From positions 1,674,001 to 1,738,000 of the forward strand of contig NZ_CP025228.1 of the NCBI RefSeq assembly GCF_004102025.1: 64,000 nucleotides of DNA, in the 5' to 3' direction. This DNA is from Actinomyces qiguomingii. GTDB taxonomy: Bacteria > Actinomycetota > Actinomycetes > Actinomycetales > Actinomycetaceae. Shown piece by piece: positions 47,192-56,521 of the stretch (positions are counted from its first letter, which is position 1; every line of letters begins with the position of its first letter). The notes beneath the pieces were generated by a model. The model saw nothing but the letters and a program-made list of their open reading frames with translations. It searched no databases and was not told the origin of the DNA. Position numbers and translations under genes: made by a program.

Positions 47192-47943
47192 CCGCGCTCG
47201 TACTGGTACTTGCCGGGCTCGCCAGCACCCTGCCGGTCCTGGTGCGGCGACTCGCCGGCGAGGGGCGTTCGAGGCGGCGAGTCATGGCTACCGCCGGCGG
47301 GGCCGGGGCGCTCGTGGCCGTCGGGATACTCCTCGCCCGCGGGCCGCTGGGGCTCGCCGCCGGCGGGGTCGCGGTCGCCATCGCCGTCCCGGTGGTGTGG
47401 AGTGTTTGGGAGATGCTCGCGCCCACTAAGTGGGGTGAGGCGGTGTCGCTCATCGCGCTCGCCATCGGCTGTGGAGTCAGCGCCGTGCTGGCTGCTCCCG
47501 TTGGTACGCCGGTGGCGCGGGCGTGCGCCGTCGTGGGCGTGGTCATACTTCTGGGAGCGCCGGCGAATGGGCTGGTGTCGGCCGTTCTCAATCTTGCTCG
47601 TGGCTCCAAATCCTCTGCGGGTGCGCTGTCGCCACTGGTCGTGGCGATATCGGTTCCATGGCCTCCTGGATTCTGGCGGCGCTTGCCGTCGCTGCGGTGT
47701 CGATGGCCTGAGCCGGAGGGCGACGCCGTGGCGCCCGTGGATCGGGGCTTGCTGGGCGTGGCCGGGGCGCACCCGGAGGAATGTGATGCGCATCTCATGG
47801 GAGTGGGTGTGTTTGAGGTCGTGAAGGGCGAATTCGTGTCGGACCCCCGCGCTACTGTGTACATATGTTCGAAGGTAGGGGTGTTGAGAGCCAACCCGCC
47901 CGGCGTGCCCGGGCGGGGCGGGTGGCGCCACCTGCTGCCGTAA
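47188..47943 (+). CDS. SatE-like membrane protein, probably frameshifted near residue 150
   Basis: The first ~145 residues are membrane-type: helices at about 2-18, 33-70, 85-115 and 118-135, ending LLGAPANGLVSAVLNLARG, as expected for the partner encoded after satD (ATGA overlap). After that the 756-base frame changes to a Trp/Arg/Pro-rich soluble tail and runs 79 bases into the DUF222-HNH gene. In another frame a fitting helix appears (GRGDIGSMASWILAALAVAAV, ending at 47711), similar to the GRxIGxxERxL region of relatives. This suggests a frameshift and loss of the real C-terminus. Comparison with relatives is from memory. Confidence 0.5.
   Translation: MTALVLVLAGLASTLPVLVRRLAGEGRSRRRVMATAGGAGALVAVGILLARGPLGLAAGGVAVAIAVPVVWSVWEMLAPTKWGEAVSLIALAIGCGVSAVLAAPVGTPVARACAVVGVVILLGAPANGLVSAVLNLARGSKSSAGALSPLVVAISVPWPPGFWRRLPSLRCRWPEPEGDAVAPVDRGLLGVAGAHPEECDAHLMGVGVFEVVKGEFVSDPRATVYICSKVGVLRANPPGVPGRGGWRHLLP
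47857..47872 (+). promoter_or_regulatory. Degenerate LexA-box-like sequence over the DUF222-HNH start codon
   Basis: gtgtacatatgttcga has a perfect right half (gttcga) and three of six matches in the left half. It covers the start codon at 47865. Genes of the related 13E12 family in M. tuberculosis are known to carry LexA boxes at this place. Half a site alone may not bind LexA. Confidence 0.3.
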
Positions 47944-50498
47944 AGATGATGGTTGAGCCCCTGCCAGAGCCTCAATCTCAACATCCGGCCGGGAGCCTGC
48001 CAGATGAGGTCGGGGATCTGGTTGGGCGTCTGTCGGGGGTGCCGGCGGGTGCCGACCTAGCAGATCTGATTGAGGGCCTGCTGTCGGTTCTGCTGGTGCC
48101 CGCCCACCCGGGTGCCACCACTGATGACACCGACGGCGCGGCGGACGCCAATGAGGCTTTGAGTATTCCTGATACCGACGCTGTGTTGACCGCGGTCACT
48201 AGCCCGGCCGAGCAGGCGTTGGGCGAGCTGGCCGGGGCCTTAGGACCGGACTGGGGGCAGGGCATGGGGGCCGACGCACTCGCATGCCTGGGTGGTCAGG
48301 TGCTCAGTGAACTGGTAGGGGCCTGTCACCGGTTGGGTGCTTGGGCGGCCTGGGCGGAGGGCGTGGCCGCCGCCTGCCTGACCAGAACGGCGGAGATGAA
48401 CCGCGGTACCCCGCCCTGGGGGCCAGGCGGAGAACTTGAGTGCTTGGTCACCGATGATGAGCGGAGGTTCACCGCCAGCGGGGAAATCGCCGCCCGACTC
48501 GGCACCACCCGTAGCAGTGCGGGCCTGCTCCTGGACCGTGGGCAGGCATTGCTGCAACCCGAGTTTGCAGCCACGGAGGCCTTGCACCGGGCCGGTCTGC
48601 TGGACACCTCCAAGACTGCTCTGATTGTCCGCCGTCTGCAGGACGTCAGCCCCGACACGGCGGCAGCGGTGCAAGAACGGGTGCTGGCCCGCGCGCCACG
48701 CCGCACCTGCTCGCAGCTGGGACGAGATATTGATCGGGCTCTGGCCTCCCTAGATCCCATGGGCATCAGTGGCAGGCGTAGGCGGGATGTGGCGGCACGG
48801 CGGGTGACCCGCCCCCGCCCGGCCGGTGAGGGCACCCACGAGATGCGTCTGCTGCTGCCGAGCCTGGATGCGCTGCTACTGGACGCCACCCTGGACGCGA
48901 TCGCCGCCAGCGCGCGGGCCGGCGGTGACAATCGCACACTGTCCCAGTTGCGGGCCGACGCCATTACCGGCATGACTCTGCGCACCTTGCAAGGAAGCCA
49001 GAACTTGGCCTGCCGTACCGTCAACACCAACAACACCAGCACCGTTACCGGCCGTGACAGCGGCGTAGACATCAATGGCGCCAACAGCGACGGCATCAAC
49101 AGCGATGGTGCCGAACACAACGGTGCCAACAGCGACGGCGCTGGTGGTGATGACTATGGCGAGCCGCCAACGTCGGCCGTCGCGGGCGATGTGGCTCCTG
49201 CCACCTTCACCGCCGCTGTCAGTGCGACCGGCCCTACCTTTGAAGGGGGTGGGCCAGGGGCCGCTGGTTTGCTGCCGGACGGGGTGCCGTTGCCGGGCCT
49301 ATTGGGGGCGCTGAGCAGCCTGGTGGAGCCATCCCGTCCCTGGTGGACGCCCTCCGGCATACGCCCGGTGTTCCCGCCACCTGGAATCACTATCAACGTT
49401 GACGTCACCGTGCCGTTGAGTCTGATCCTGCCCGACGGCAGCGGAGAAAGCCTGCCCGGTGGCGGTGGGAGCGATCCGCCCACAGCCAGCGGCAGGAGTC
49501 TGTCCGCCGCTGGCAGTGGGAGCAGTCTGCCCACAACCAGCGTCCGTGGGAGCAGTGTGCCCACCGGCGCCGAGATCGTGCAGGCTGCCGGGGACGAGTC
49601 CGCCGGGGACGAGTCCGCCGGGGACGCTACCGCCTCCCGGGCCATCGAGGCTGCCGAGGCAGCCGAGACCGCTGGGGCGGCGGAGGTTGTGGTCGGCGCC
49701 GGTCGCGTGGCGGTTCCCGCCTCCACAGCCAAGGCGCTGGCAGCCGGTGGCACTTGGCGCAGGCTGGTCACCGATCCACTATCCGGGGTGGTGCTGGACG
49801 TGGGCCGCACTCACTATCGCCCGCCTGCCGGCCTACGCGATCTGGTGCAGGCCCGTGATCAGGAATGCGTCTTCCCCGGCTGCACTACTCCCGCAGCCCG
49901 TTGCGACGTCGACCATGTCATTCCCTGGGTTGCCGGTGGCGTTACCAGCCTGAACAACCTCGCCGCCTTGTGTCAGGCGCACCACCGCCTCAAGCACACC
50001 CCCGGCTGGACCCTCAGCCGTCAGAACACGGCTGACGGCGATGGCGCGCTGATCTGGACTACTCCCACCGGTGCCCGCTACCGGCGCACTCCCGACGGCA
50101 CCATTACCCTCCTGCCCCGCCGCGTCGGGCCGCGTCAACTAGCCACGCCCGCCCAGCAGGCACCCCAACACCTGGCCGATGCGGTTGACAACGCGGTGGT
50201 GAGTCGGCTTGAGCACGGCTTGAGCCTGGCTGCGCAGGCACAGGAACAAGCACAAGCACAAGCACAGAGAACTGCCCCTGTCAGCGGCTCCGGCGTCGCT
50301 ACTGCCGCGGTGCTCGGCGGTGTCTCCACTCGTGCCGGGACGCGTCCCGGTCTGCCCCCACAACCCCCACAAGTACAAGTAGTCAGCCGCGGGCCCCGGC
50401 CCGGACATCCCATCGGCGCATTCGAGACCACCCCCTTTCCTCAAGCCCTTCACGACCTGGGGCTGGCGCCACTACTTGAGCAAATCCCACCCTTCTAA
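47865..50498 (+). CDS. DUF222 and HNH endonuclease domain protein (13E12 type)
   Basis: An 877-residue protein. DUF222 occupies about 100-370 (LGAWAAWAEGVAAACL, DERRFTASGEIAARLGTTRSSAGLLLDRG, RRLQDVSPDTAAAV). A long low-complexity linker (about 385-620) contains GANSDG/INSDG repeats and three 15-base repeats encoding AGDES. The HNH nuclease motif is near 664-710: CVFPGCTTPAARCDVDHVIPWVAGG, then NNLAALCQAHHRLKH. A Gln/Ala repeat (QEQAQAQAQ) follows near 793. Such proteins are abundant and often multicopy in actinobacteria; the role is unsettled. ATG 47865 opens with MFEGR, typical of the family. It separates imuB from dnaE2. Confidence 0.88.
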   Translation: MFEGRGVESQPARRARAGRVAPPAAVKMMVEPLPEPQSQHPAGSLPDEVGDLVGRLSGVPAGADLADLIEGLLSVLLVPAHPGATTDDTDGAADANEALSIPDTDAVLTAVTSPAEQALGELAGALGPDWGQGMGADALACLGGQVLSELVGACHRLGAWAAWAEGVAAACLTRTAEMNRGTPPWGPGGELECLVTDDERRFTASGEIAARLGTTRSSAGLLLDRGQALLQPEFAATEALHRAGLLDTSKTALIVRRLQDVSPDTAAAVQERVLARAPRRTCSQLGRDIDRALASLDPMGISGRRRRDVAARRVTRPRPAGEGTHEMRLLLPSLDALLLDATLDAIAASARAGGDNRTLSQLRADAITGMTLRTLQGSQNLACRTVNTNNTSTVTGRDSGVDINGANSDGINSDGAEHNGANSDGAGGDDYGEPPTSAVAGDVAPATFTAAVSATGPTFEGGGPGAAGLLPDGVPLPGLLGALSSLVEPSRPWWTPSGIRPVFPPPGITINVDVTVPLSLILPDGSGESLPGGGGSDPPTASGRSLSAAGSGSSLPTTSVRGSSVPTGAEIVQAAGDESAGDESAGDATASRAIEAAEAAETAGAAEVVVGAGRVAVPASTAKALAAGGTWRRLVTDPLSGVVLDVGRTHYRPPAGLRDLVQARDQECVFPGCTTPAARCDVDHVIPWVAGGVTSLNNLAALCQAHHRLKHTPGWTLSRQNTADGDGALIWTTPTGARYRRTPDGTITLLPRRVGPRQLATPAQQAPQHLADAVDNAVVSRLEHGLSLAAQAQEQAQAQAQRTAPVSGSGVATAAVLGGVSTRAGTRPGLPPQPPQVQVVSRGPRPGHPIGAFETTPFPQALHDLGLAPLLEQIPPF
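49587..49631 (+). repeat. Three in-frame 15-bp tandem repeats in the DUF222-HNH gene
   Basis: gccggggacgagtcc occurs at 49587-49601 and 49602-49616, and a diverged copy (gccggggacgctacc) at 49617-49631. Each encodes AGDES or AGDAT in the linker before the HNH domain. Copy number could change by slippage without breaking the frame. Confidence 0.75.
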
Positions 50499-50587
50499 AG
50501 CACGCCTAGAAGAGGCCGTGCGAGGTTCTAGCCGTTGGCAACACGGACCCAGCCGCTCTTCTAAGAACATTCATGAGGACCACTGCC

Positions 50588-53500
50588 ATGACTCTCGATA
50601 CCGATACTGGCGGCCGCGCTTCCGATGCGGCGGGGCCGGTAGGCACCACCGGAACCCACCGCTACGCCGAGCTACATGCTCACTCCGCCTACTCCTTCCT
50701 CGACGGCGCCAACGAGCCCGAAGACCTTGTTGCCGCAGCAGCAGAACTCGGTCTTGAGGCCCTTGCCCTGACCGATCATGACGGCATGCCTGGAATCGTC
50801 CGGCATGCTCAGGCCGGCCGAGACCACGCAGTCGCAACCGTCTACGGCACCGAACTCACTCTGGCCGATGGCGCCCACCTGCCCATACTCGCCCGGGGCC
50901 CGCGCGGCTACCACCGGCTGTGTGCCGCCATCTCCAGCCATAACCTGGCAGCCGGCAAACGTGTGGATCCCGCTCACCGGCTGCCAGATCTCGCTGCCCT
51001 CGGGTCCACCTGTATGGTCCTCACCGGCACCGCCAACGGCCCGCTCCGTCGTGCTCTCGGTGACCCGCAGCGTCCCGACACCTGGGATCTCGGTGTCGCC
51101 GACGCCGTCCTCGGACACCTGACCGACCTCTTCGGCCGCGATGCAGTCGCCGTCGAGATATTCTTGGGCGGCGGCCCCACCGATGCCGCCGTGACCACCG
51201 CGCTCACCGAGCTGGCCGCCAAACACCGCCTGCCGCTCCTCGCCACCGGCGCTGTACGCTGCGCCCGCCCGGCCGATTCCCGTCTTGCGGATGTTTTGAC
51301 CGCTACCCGCCTGCGCACCGACCTGGAGGGCGCCCGCGGATACCTGCCCGCCCTGGGGCGCTGGCTGCGCGGCCCACAGGACATGGCGCGCCTGCACCGT
51401 CGCGCGTCGCACGCCGTCGACACCGCAGCCGAGATAGCCCAGGATCTCGCCTTCGACCTCACCCTCGTCGCTCCCGGACTGCCGGCTCCGAAGGTACCGG
51501 CGGGGCACACGCCGGCCACCTGGCTGCGTGAACTCACCCGTCGTGGCGCCCTGGCACGCTACGGCACCGAGGCGGAGGATCCCGAGGCCTGGCGGGTCCT
51601 CGCCCACGAGCTCGATGTCATCGAGTCACTAGGCTTCCCCGGCTACTTCCTCATTGTCCGTGCCATCGTCGACTTCTGTGAAAGCGCCGGCATTCTGTGC
51701 CAGGGGCGGGGGAGTGCAGCCAATTCCGCGGTCTGCTACGCCCTGGGCATCACCGCGGTGGACGCCGTTCGCCACCACATGCTCTTCGAACGTTTCCTCT
51801 CCCCGGGCCGGACCGGGTATCCGGACATAGACCTTGATATCGAGGCCTGCCGCCGCGAGGAGGTCATTCAGCACGTCTACTCCCACTACGGACGCGACTA
51901 TGCCGCTCAAGTCGCCAACGTCATCTCCTACCGGCCCCGCTCAGCCATCCGCGACGCCGCTCGTGCCCTAGGACATCCTGCCGGGATGCAAGAAGCCTGG
52001 GCGGATACACCTCCCGCGCAGGTCCTCGACGTCGCCGAGCACCTGCTGCGCCTGCCCCGACACCTGGGCATTCACTCCGGCGGCATGGTACTGGCCGACC
52101 GCCCCGTCACCGAGGTCTGCCCTGTGCGCTGGTCCGCCATGGAGGGACGCACCGTCCTGCAGTGGGATAAGGACGACTGCGCCGCCGCGGGCCTGGTCAA
52201 ATTCGACCTATTGGGACTTGGAGAGTTGACCGCACTGCGCCTGGCCTTCGCTGGTCTGGCGCGGCGCGGTGAGACGGTTCCGGACCTGGCCCCCGGTGGG
52301 GTCCTGCGTCCTGCTCAGACGGGCCGCCCCTGGGGACTGCACACGCTTCCCGAGGAAGATCCGGCCGTGTACCGGCTGCTCGGCGCCGCCGACACGGTCG
52401 GCGTCTTCCAGGTAGAGTCTCGCGCCCAGATGGCCACCCTGCCCCGCCTGCGTCCGCGCGAGTTCTACGACATTGTCGTGGAGGTGGCCCTCATCCGCCC
52501 GGGCCCCATCCAGGGCGATGCCGTAAACCCCTACATCCGCCGCCGCCTGAAACGCGAGAAGGTCACCTACCTGCACGAGTCCCTCAAGCCGGCCCTGGCC
52601 AAGACCCTCGGAATCCCGCTGTTCCAGGAGCAGCTCATGCAGATTGCCGTGGATGCCGCCGGATTCAGTCCGGCCGAGGCGGACGCCTTGCGCCAGGCCA
52701 TGGGGGCCAAGCGCTCCGTGGAACGCATGGAGGCCCTGCACGAGCGGCTGGTGCGCGGCATGGAGAAGCGGGGCATCGACACCGCGACCGCGCAGACCAT
52801 CTTCGACAAGCTCCGTGCCTTCGCCGACTTCGGGTTCCCCGAGTCTCATGCCTTCTCCTTCGCCTACCTCGTCTACGCCTCCGCCTGGCTCAAGGTCCGC
52901 AAGCCTGAGGACTTCTACGCCGGCATACTTGCCGCCCAGCCCATGGGTTTCTGGTCCCCGCAGACCCTGGTCGCGGACGCGCGTCGCCACGGTGTGCGGG
53001 TACTGCCCGCCGATGTCAACTTCTCCTACGAGCAAGCCCGCGTCGAGGCCAGGGGCGACGCCGATTCGGTGCAGGCAGAGGCGCACGCAGATCCCACGGC
53101 GCTCAGTCCCCTCGACGTACACCCTGAACTCGCCGTCCGTCTCGGCCTGATCCCCATAAAGGGACTGGGGGAAGCCGCCGCTGACATTGTCGCCGAACGC
53201 GGCGCCCACGGCCCCTACACCGACATCGCCGACCTCGCTCGCCGCGTGCGTCTTAACCGCCCCCGCCTAGAAGCACTCGCCGCCTCCGGTGCCTTAGCCT
53301 CTCTGGGCGTTGCCCGCCGGGAGGCGCTATGGTCCGCCGGTGTCCTGTCGCAGGAGTACGGGCAGCGCCACACTCACGGCCATAATCACGATCGTATCCG
53401 GTCCGCCTGGTACCAGCCGCCGCTGCCCGGCACTGTCGTCGGCGCTCGGGCACCGCGTCTGCCGGAAATGGGCGACCGGGAACGTCAGGACGCCGATCTG

Positions 53501-53881
53501 CGCCTGACCGGAGTGTCCACCCAGGACTCACCCATTGTCTTTCAGCGTGACCGGCTCACCGCCGCCGGTGTGCTCGCCGTCGCCGAGGTCCTGCACCATG
53601 AGCCGGGGCGTCGGGTGCGGGTGGCCGGGCTGGTCACTCACAGGCAGCGGCCGCAGACGTCGGCGGGCACGATCTTCCTCAATCTTGAGGACGAGACCGG
53701 CCTACTCAACGTGATCTGCCCCGCGGGCATGTGGCGGCGCTACCGTGATGCGGGACGCCGGGCCGCGGCACTAGTGGTACGGGGAATGGTCGAGTCCGGC
53801 GACGGCGTCACCGCGCTGGTTGCTGAACACCTTCAGCCCCTGCCGGGCGTCACCTCGCCGGGCAGCCGCGACTGGTGCTGA
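50588..53881 (+). CDS. dnaE2: Error-prone DNA polymerase III alpha subunit DnaE2
   Basis: A 1,097-residue C-family polymerase. PHP domain at the start (YAELHAHSAYSFLDGA, then LALTDHDGMPG), the catalytic palm PDIDLDIE with Asp413, Asp415 and Asp417, FQEQLMQIAVDAAGFSPAEAD in the fingers, tandem HhH near 830-865, and an OB domain near 1000-1060 (VRVAGLVTHRQRPQT). Length and lack of a long tau-binding tail fit DnaE2, which works with ImuA'/ImuB in lesion bypass. ATG 50588 has gagg 9 bases upstream; ATG 50573 has no ribosome site. I saw no LexA box within the 90 bases upstream, unlike imuA'. Confidence 0.95.
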   Translation: MTLDTDTGGRASDAAGPVGTTGTHRYAELHAHSAYSFLDGANEPEDLVAAAAELGLEALALTDHDGMPGIVRHAQAGRDHAVATVYGTELTLADGAHLPILARGPRGYHRLCAAISSHNLAAGKRVDPAHRLPDLAALGSTCMVLTGTANGPLRRALGDPQRPDTWDLGVADAVLGHLTDLFGRDAVAVEIFLGGGPTDAAVTTALTELAAKHRLPLLATGAVRCARPADSRLADVLTATRLRTDLEGARGYLPALGRWLRGPQDMARLHRRASHAVDTAAEIAQDLAFDLTLVAPGLPAPKVPAGHTPATWLRELTRRGALARYGTEAEDPEAWRVLAHELDVIESLGFPGYFLIVRAIVDFCESAGILCQGRGSAANSAVCYALGITAVDAVRHHMLFERFLSPGRTGYPDIDLDIEACRREEVIQHVYSHYGRDYAAQVANVISYRPRSAIRDAARALGHPAGMQEAWADTPPAQVLDVAEHLLRLPRHLGIHSGGMVLADRPVTEVCPVRWSAMEGRTVLQWDKDDCAAAGLVKFDLLGLGELTALRLAFAGLARRGETVPDLAPGGVLRPAQTGRPWGLHTLPEEDPAVYRLLGAADTVGVFQVESRAQMATLPRLRPREFYDIVVEVALIRPGPIQGDAVNPYIRRRLKREKVTYLHESLKPALAKTLGIPLFQEQLMQIAVDAAGFSPAEADALRQAMGAKRSVERMEALHERLVRGMEKRGIDTATAQTIFDKLRAFADFGFPESHAFSFAYLVYASAWLKVRKPEDFYAGILAAQPMGFWSPQTLVADARRHGVRVLPADVNFSYEQARVEARGDADSVQAEAHADPTALSPLDVHPELAVRLGLIPIKGLGEAAADIVAERGAHGPYTDIADLARRVRLNRPRLEALAASGALASLGVARREALWSAGVLSQEYGQRHTHGHNHDRIRSAWYQPPLPGTVVGARAPRLPEMGDRERQDADLRLTGVSTQDSPIVFQRDRLTAAGVLAVAEVLHHEPGRRVRVAGLVTHRQRPQTSAGTIFLNLEDETGLLNVICPAGMWRRYRDAGRRAAALVVRGMVESGDGVTALVAEHLQPLPGVTSPGSRDWC

Positions 53882-53895
53882 ACGGTTCGGCTCGC

Positions 53896-55272
53896 TCAGC
53901 CCTTGTCCGCGGAGGAGTAGGCCGGCAACTCGCCGACCACCGGCGCGTCCTTGGTATGCAGCTCGGAGTAGACGGACCAGGCCACACTCACCAGCGGTAC
54001 CGCCACGATGGCCCCGAGCAGACCGGCGGAGTAGGTGCCCACGGCCACGGCTATGATCACCACCACCGGATGCAGTGAGACCTGCCGGCCCATGATCAGC
54101 GGCTGCAGAATATGCCCCTCGATCTGGCCGATGCCGGCCACCCCCAGACCCACGACAATCATGGTGATAAAGCCCTTCGAGGCCAGGGCCACCACCATGG
54201 CGATGATCATGGCCGTTGGTGCGCCGATGATCGGAATGAAGGCGCCGATGAACACCAGGACCGCCAGCGGTGCGGCCAATGGCACACTGACGATTTGGAG
54301 GAAGACCCCACACATGATCCCATCGGTAAGCGCCACGATCACGGTGCCCCGGGCGTAGCCCGCGAAGGTGTACCAGCCGGCGCCGGCGGCGTGATGGACG
54401 TCTTCACGGATACGGGCGGGAAGCTCGTTGAGGAACCACCGCCACATGCGGCCGCCAGAGGCCAGGAAGAAGATCGTCGAGAAGATGGCCAATGCCAGCA
54501 CGGCGAAGATATTCACCACGGTGCCCGCATTGGACAGAACCTCCGTAGCCAGCGCGGGTGCATTGTTCATCAGGTAGTCCTGCCCCTGCTCGAGCAGCTG
54601 CTGCAGCTGCCCCATGAGCTCCTGCTGGGTCAGGTCCAGTGGGAGGGGGCCGTTGACGATGAAGTCCACAATGGTGTCTACGCCGTCGGAGAATTGGGAG
54701 GCCAGCGTGTTCCACTGGTGCGTGACCGAGGTGACCACGTAGGTGACCATTCCAGCTACGAGCGCCAGGGCGGTGAGCAGGGCCAGGAAAGTAGCCGGGT
54801 AACGGGGCATGACCCGGGCGAACAGATTAACCAGCGGATGCAGAATCGAGGTGAGCACCAGCGCCATGAACACGCCGACGAACACCGGGATCACCCTTGA
54901 CGTCGCGAAGAACACCGCCCCGATGACAATGATCAGTCCCAGCAGCAGCCAGGCCCCCAGCCCTCCGCGCACCAGCCATGACGGCAGGGTGTCGAGCGGT
55001 GAGCGCGGGGCGGTGCCGTCAGCGACGCTGTCGCTGCCGGAAGCCACGTCCGCAGCATTGTCATAGCGTAGCTGCTGCTCGCGGGCATCTAGCCGGGCCC
55101 GTTCGGCCCGATCGATTGTGCGGCCCAGCACGTCACGTCCCTCCCGCAGACGGGAGGTGAAATTACGTAACGCTGATTCCGACGCCGCCGGTGCGCCTGT
55201 CTGCACGCCACCTTCCGTGGGCGCAACGGGCGCCTCATCCCTATCATCAGTTGAAGGCTGCGCATCGGCCAT
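53896..55272 (-). CDS. AI-2E family transporter
   Basis: A 458-residue membrane protein. A disordered acidic/basic N-terminus of about 95 residues is followed by eight or so hydrophobic helices. Family features are VFVGVFMALVLTSILHPLVNLFAR near 130, the long loop with a helical bundle (SDGVDTIVDFIVNG, QLLEQGQDYL), AVLALAIFSTIFFLASGGRMW, and the re-entrant IGAFIPIIGAPTAMIIAMVVAL near 340. Family members export small solutes (autoinducer-2 in E. coli TqsA, Na+ or others elsewhere); the substrate here is unknown. It converges with dnaE2 with 14 bases between stops. Confidence 0.9.
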   Translation of the reverse strand: MADAQPSTDDRDEAPVAPTEGGVQTGAPAASESALRNFTSRLREGRDVLGRTIDRAERARLDAREQQLRYDNAADVASGSDSVADGTAPRSPLDTLPSWLVRGGLGAWLLLGLIIVIGAVFFATSRVIPVFVGVFMALVLTSILHPLVNLFARVMPRYPATFLALLTALALVAGMVTYVVTSVTHQWNTLASQFSDGVDTIVDFIVNGPLPLDLTQQELMGQLQQLLEQGQDYLMNNAPALATEVLSNAGTVVNIFAVLALAIFSTIFFLASGGRMWRWFLNELPARIREDVHHAAGAGWYTFAGYARGTVIVALTDGIMCGVFLQIVSVPLAAPLAVLVFIGAFIPIIGAPTAMIIAMVVALASKGFITMIVVGLGVAGIGQIEGHILQPLIMGRQVSLHPVVVIIAVAVGTYSAGLLGAIVAVPLVSVAWSVYSELHTKDAPVVGELPAYSSADKG

Positions 55273-55378
55273 ATCTGGTCTTCACTCCGTCCACTTCACC
55301 GGCTCCGGCGTTGACTGACAGGATTTTCGTGGCTCGCTGTTGCTCGCGTACGCGGGTCACCCTACTAGCGTGGCACCC

Positions 55379-56251
55379 ATGAACACAGACACCACGCGCC
55401 CCCGCCTGCCGCGGACTGCGGCCCTGACTCCGGGACGGGGCGACCAACCGCGGCTGCTCATCGATGCTCCAGCAGGCAGTGCCGAGATCTACCTGCACGG
55501 GGCTCACCTGACCGCATGGACTCCGCGCGGCAGCAAGCCCGTAATCTTCACCTCCCGCCGGGCGGTATTCGACGGCGCAGCTGCAATCCGCGGCGGCGTT
55601 CCGCTGTGTATGCCCTGGTTCGGTGCGGGCGTCAGCGGTAGTCGGCGGCCCTCGCACGGCTGGGGACGGATCTCGCCCTGGCAGTTGCGCAGCGTTCAGT
55701 CACGGCCCGACGGCGGGGTGCATGCCCTACTCGCCCTTGAACGCGATGGGATTGCCGCACTGTACGCGGTTGACGTGGGACAGGAGCTGGCCCTCACCCT
55801 TTCCCTGCGTCGCACCGGCGGGGCCCATGTGGAAGAGCCGGTGGAGGCCGCCCTGCACACCTACCTGGCGGTCGGCGATGTCACGGCCGTGGAGCTTATG
55901 GGCCTGGACGGCGCCACCTACCTGGATAAGGTGACCGGGCGGGGCGACCAGGTGCAACGCGGGCCGCTGCGCATCACCGGACAGACGGACCGTGTCTACG
56001 CGTCCGGCGCTGCGGTCACGCTCACCGATCCGGCCTATGGGCGCCGCGTGCGCGTGACCGGCGTGCGCGCCGCCAACACGGTGGTGTGGAATCCCTGGAG
56101 TGCGGGCGCCGCCTCGCTGTCAGACATGGATGACGACGAGTTCGCCTCCATGCTGTGTGTGGAGAGTGCCCTTGTAGGAGAAAATGCGGTACGTCTTGCC
56201 CCGGGGGAGTCGATGTCGCTGGGAACCAGGATCGCAGTCGAATCTCTGTGA
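55379..56251 (+). CDS. D-hexose-6-phosphate mutarotase (YeaD-like aldose epimerase)
   Basis: A 290-residue galactose-mutarotase-fold protein. Family motifs: AEIYLHGAHLTAWTPRGSKPVIFTS near 36, AIRGGVPLCMPWFG near 70, SHGWGRISPWQL near 90 (catalytic His), a second His in ALHTYLAVGD near 159, and the glutamate in LCVESALV near 262. It interconverts alpha and beta anomers of glucose-6-phosphate or similar sugars. ATG 55379 is chosen; GTG 55370 is an alternative and there is no strong ribosome site for either. Divergent from the AI-2E gene, with about 105 bases between. Confidence 0.88.
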   Translation: MNTDTTRPRLPRTAALTPGRGDQPRLLIDAPAGSAEIYLHGAHLTAWTPRGSKPVIFTSRRAVFDGAAAIRGGVPLCMPWFGAGVSGSRRPSHGWGRISPWQLRSVQSRPDGGVHALLALERDGIAALYAVDVGQELALTLSLRRTGGAHVEEPVEAALHTYLAVGDVTAVELMGLDGATYLDKVTGRGDQVQRGPLRITGQTDRVYASGAAVTLTDPAYGRRVRVTGVRAANTVVWNPWSAGAASLSDMDDDEFASMLCVESALVGENAVRLAPGESMSLGTRIAVESL

Positions 56252-56349
56252 TGCATGGCACCCGGGGTGGATTTGCCCGCCTTGGCCCGGAGCGTGTTAA
56301 CTTTCCTGAGTCGGCGTTCCGGGGCCGTGCCCTGCGGCGATTGCGACGA

Positions 56350-56437
56350 GTCCGAGTGGCGGAATAGGTAGACGCGCTAGCTTGAGGTGCTAGTGCCTGA
56401 TTAAAAGGGCGTGGGGGTTCAAGTCCCCCCTCGGACA
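56350..56437 (+). tRNA. tRNA-Leu (anticodon GAG)
   Basis: An 88-base class II tRNA. The acceptor stem gtccgag (56350-56356) pairs with ctcggac (56430-56436), followed by discriminator A. The anticodon arm ctagc-ttgaggt-gctag gives anticodon GAG, reading CUC. A long variable arm (tgcctgattaaaagggcg) and T arm gggggttcaagtccccc are present. CCA is not encoded (ccc follows). No other tRNA was found in the window. Confidence 0.96.
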
Positions 56438-56521
56438 CCCGCAGTGGGGCCGTGGCCGGTAGGTCGCGGCCCTTGTCAATGCCCGTTCTCCCAGCCGACC
56501 TTGAACAAGGACCACAACGCC

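Noticed and set aside
49020..49150. Possible CRISPR-like or minisatellite array
   Set aside because: The AACAGCGACGG-type units are irregular, in frame and encode a NSDG linker of the DUF222-HNH protein; there are no regular spacers.
50499..50587. LexA box before dnaE2
   Set aside because: The best candidate, taagaacattcatg, lacks both half-sites of the consensus.
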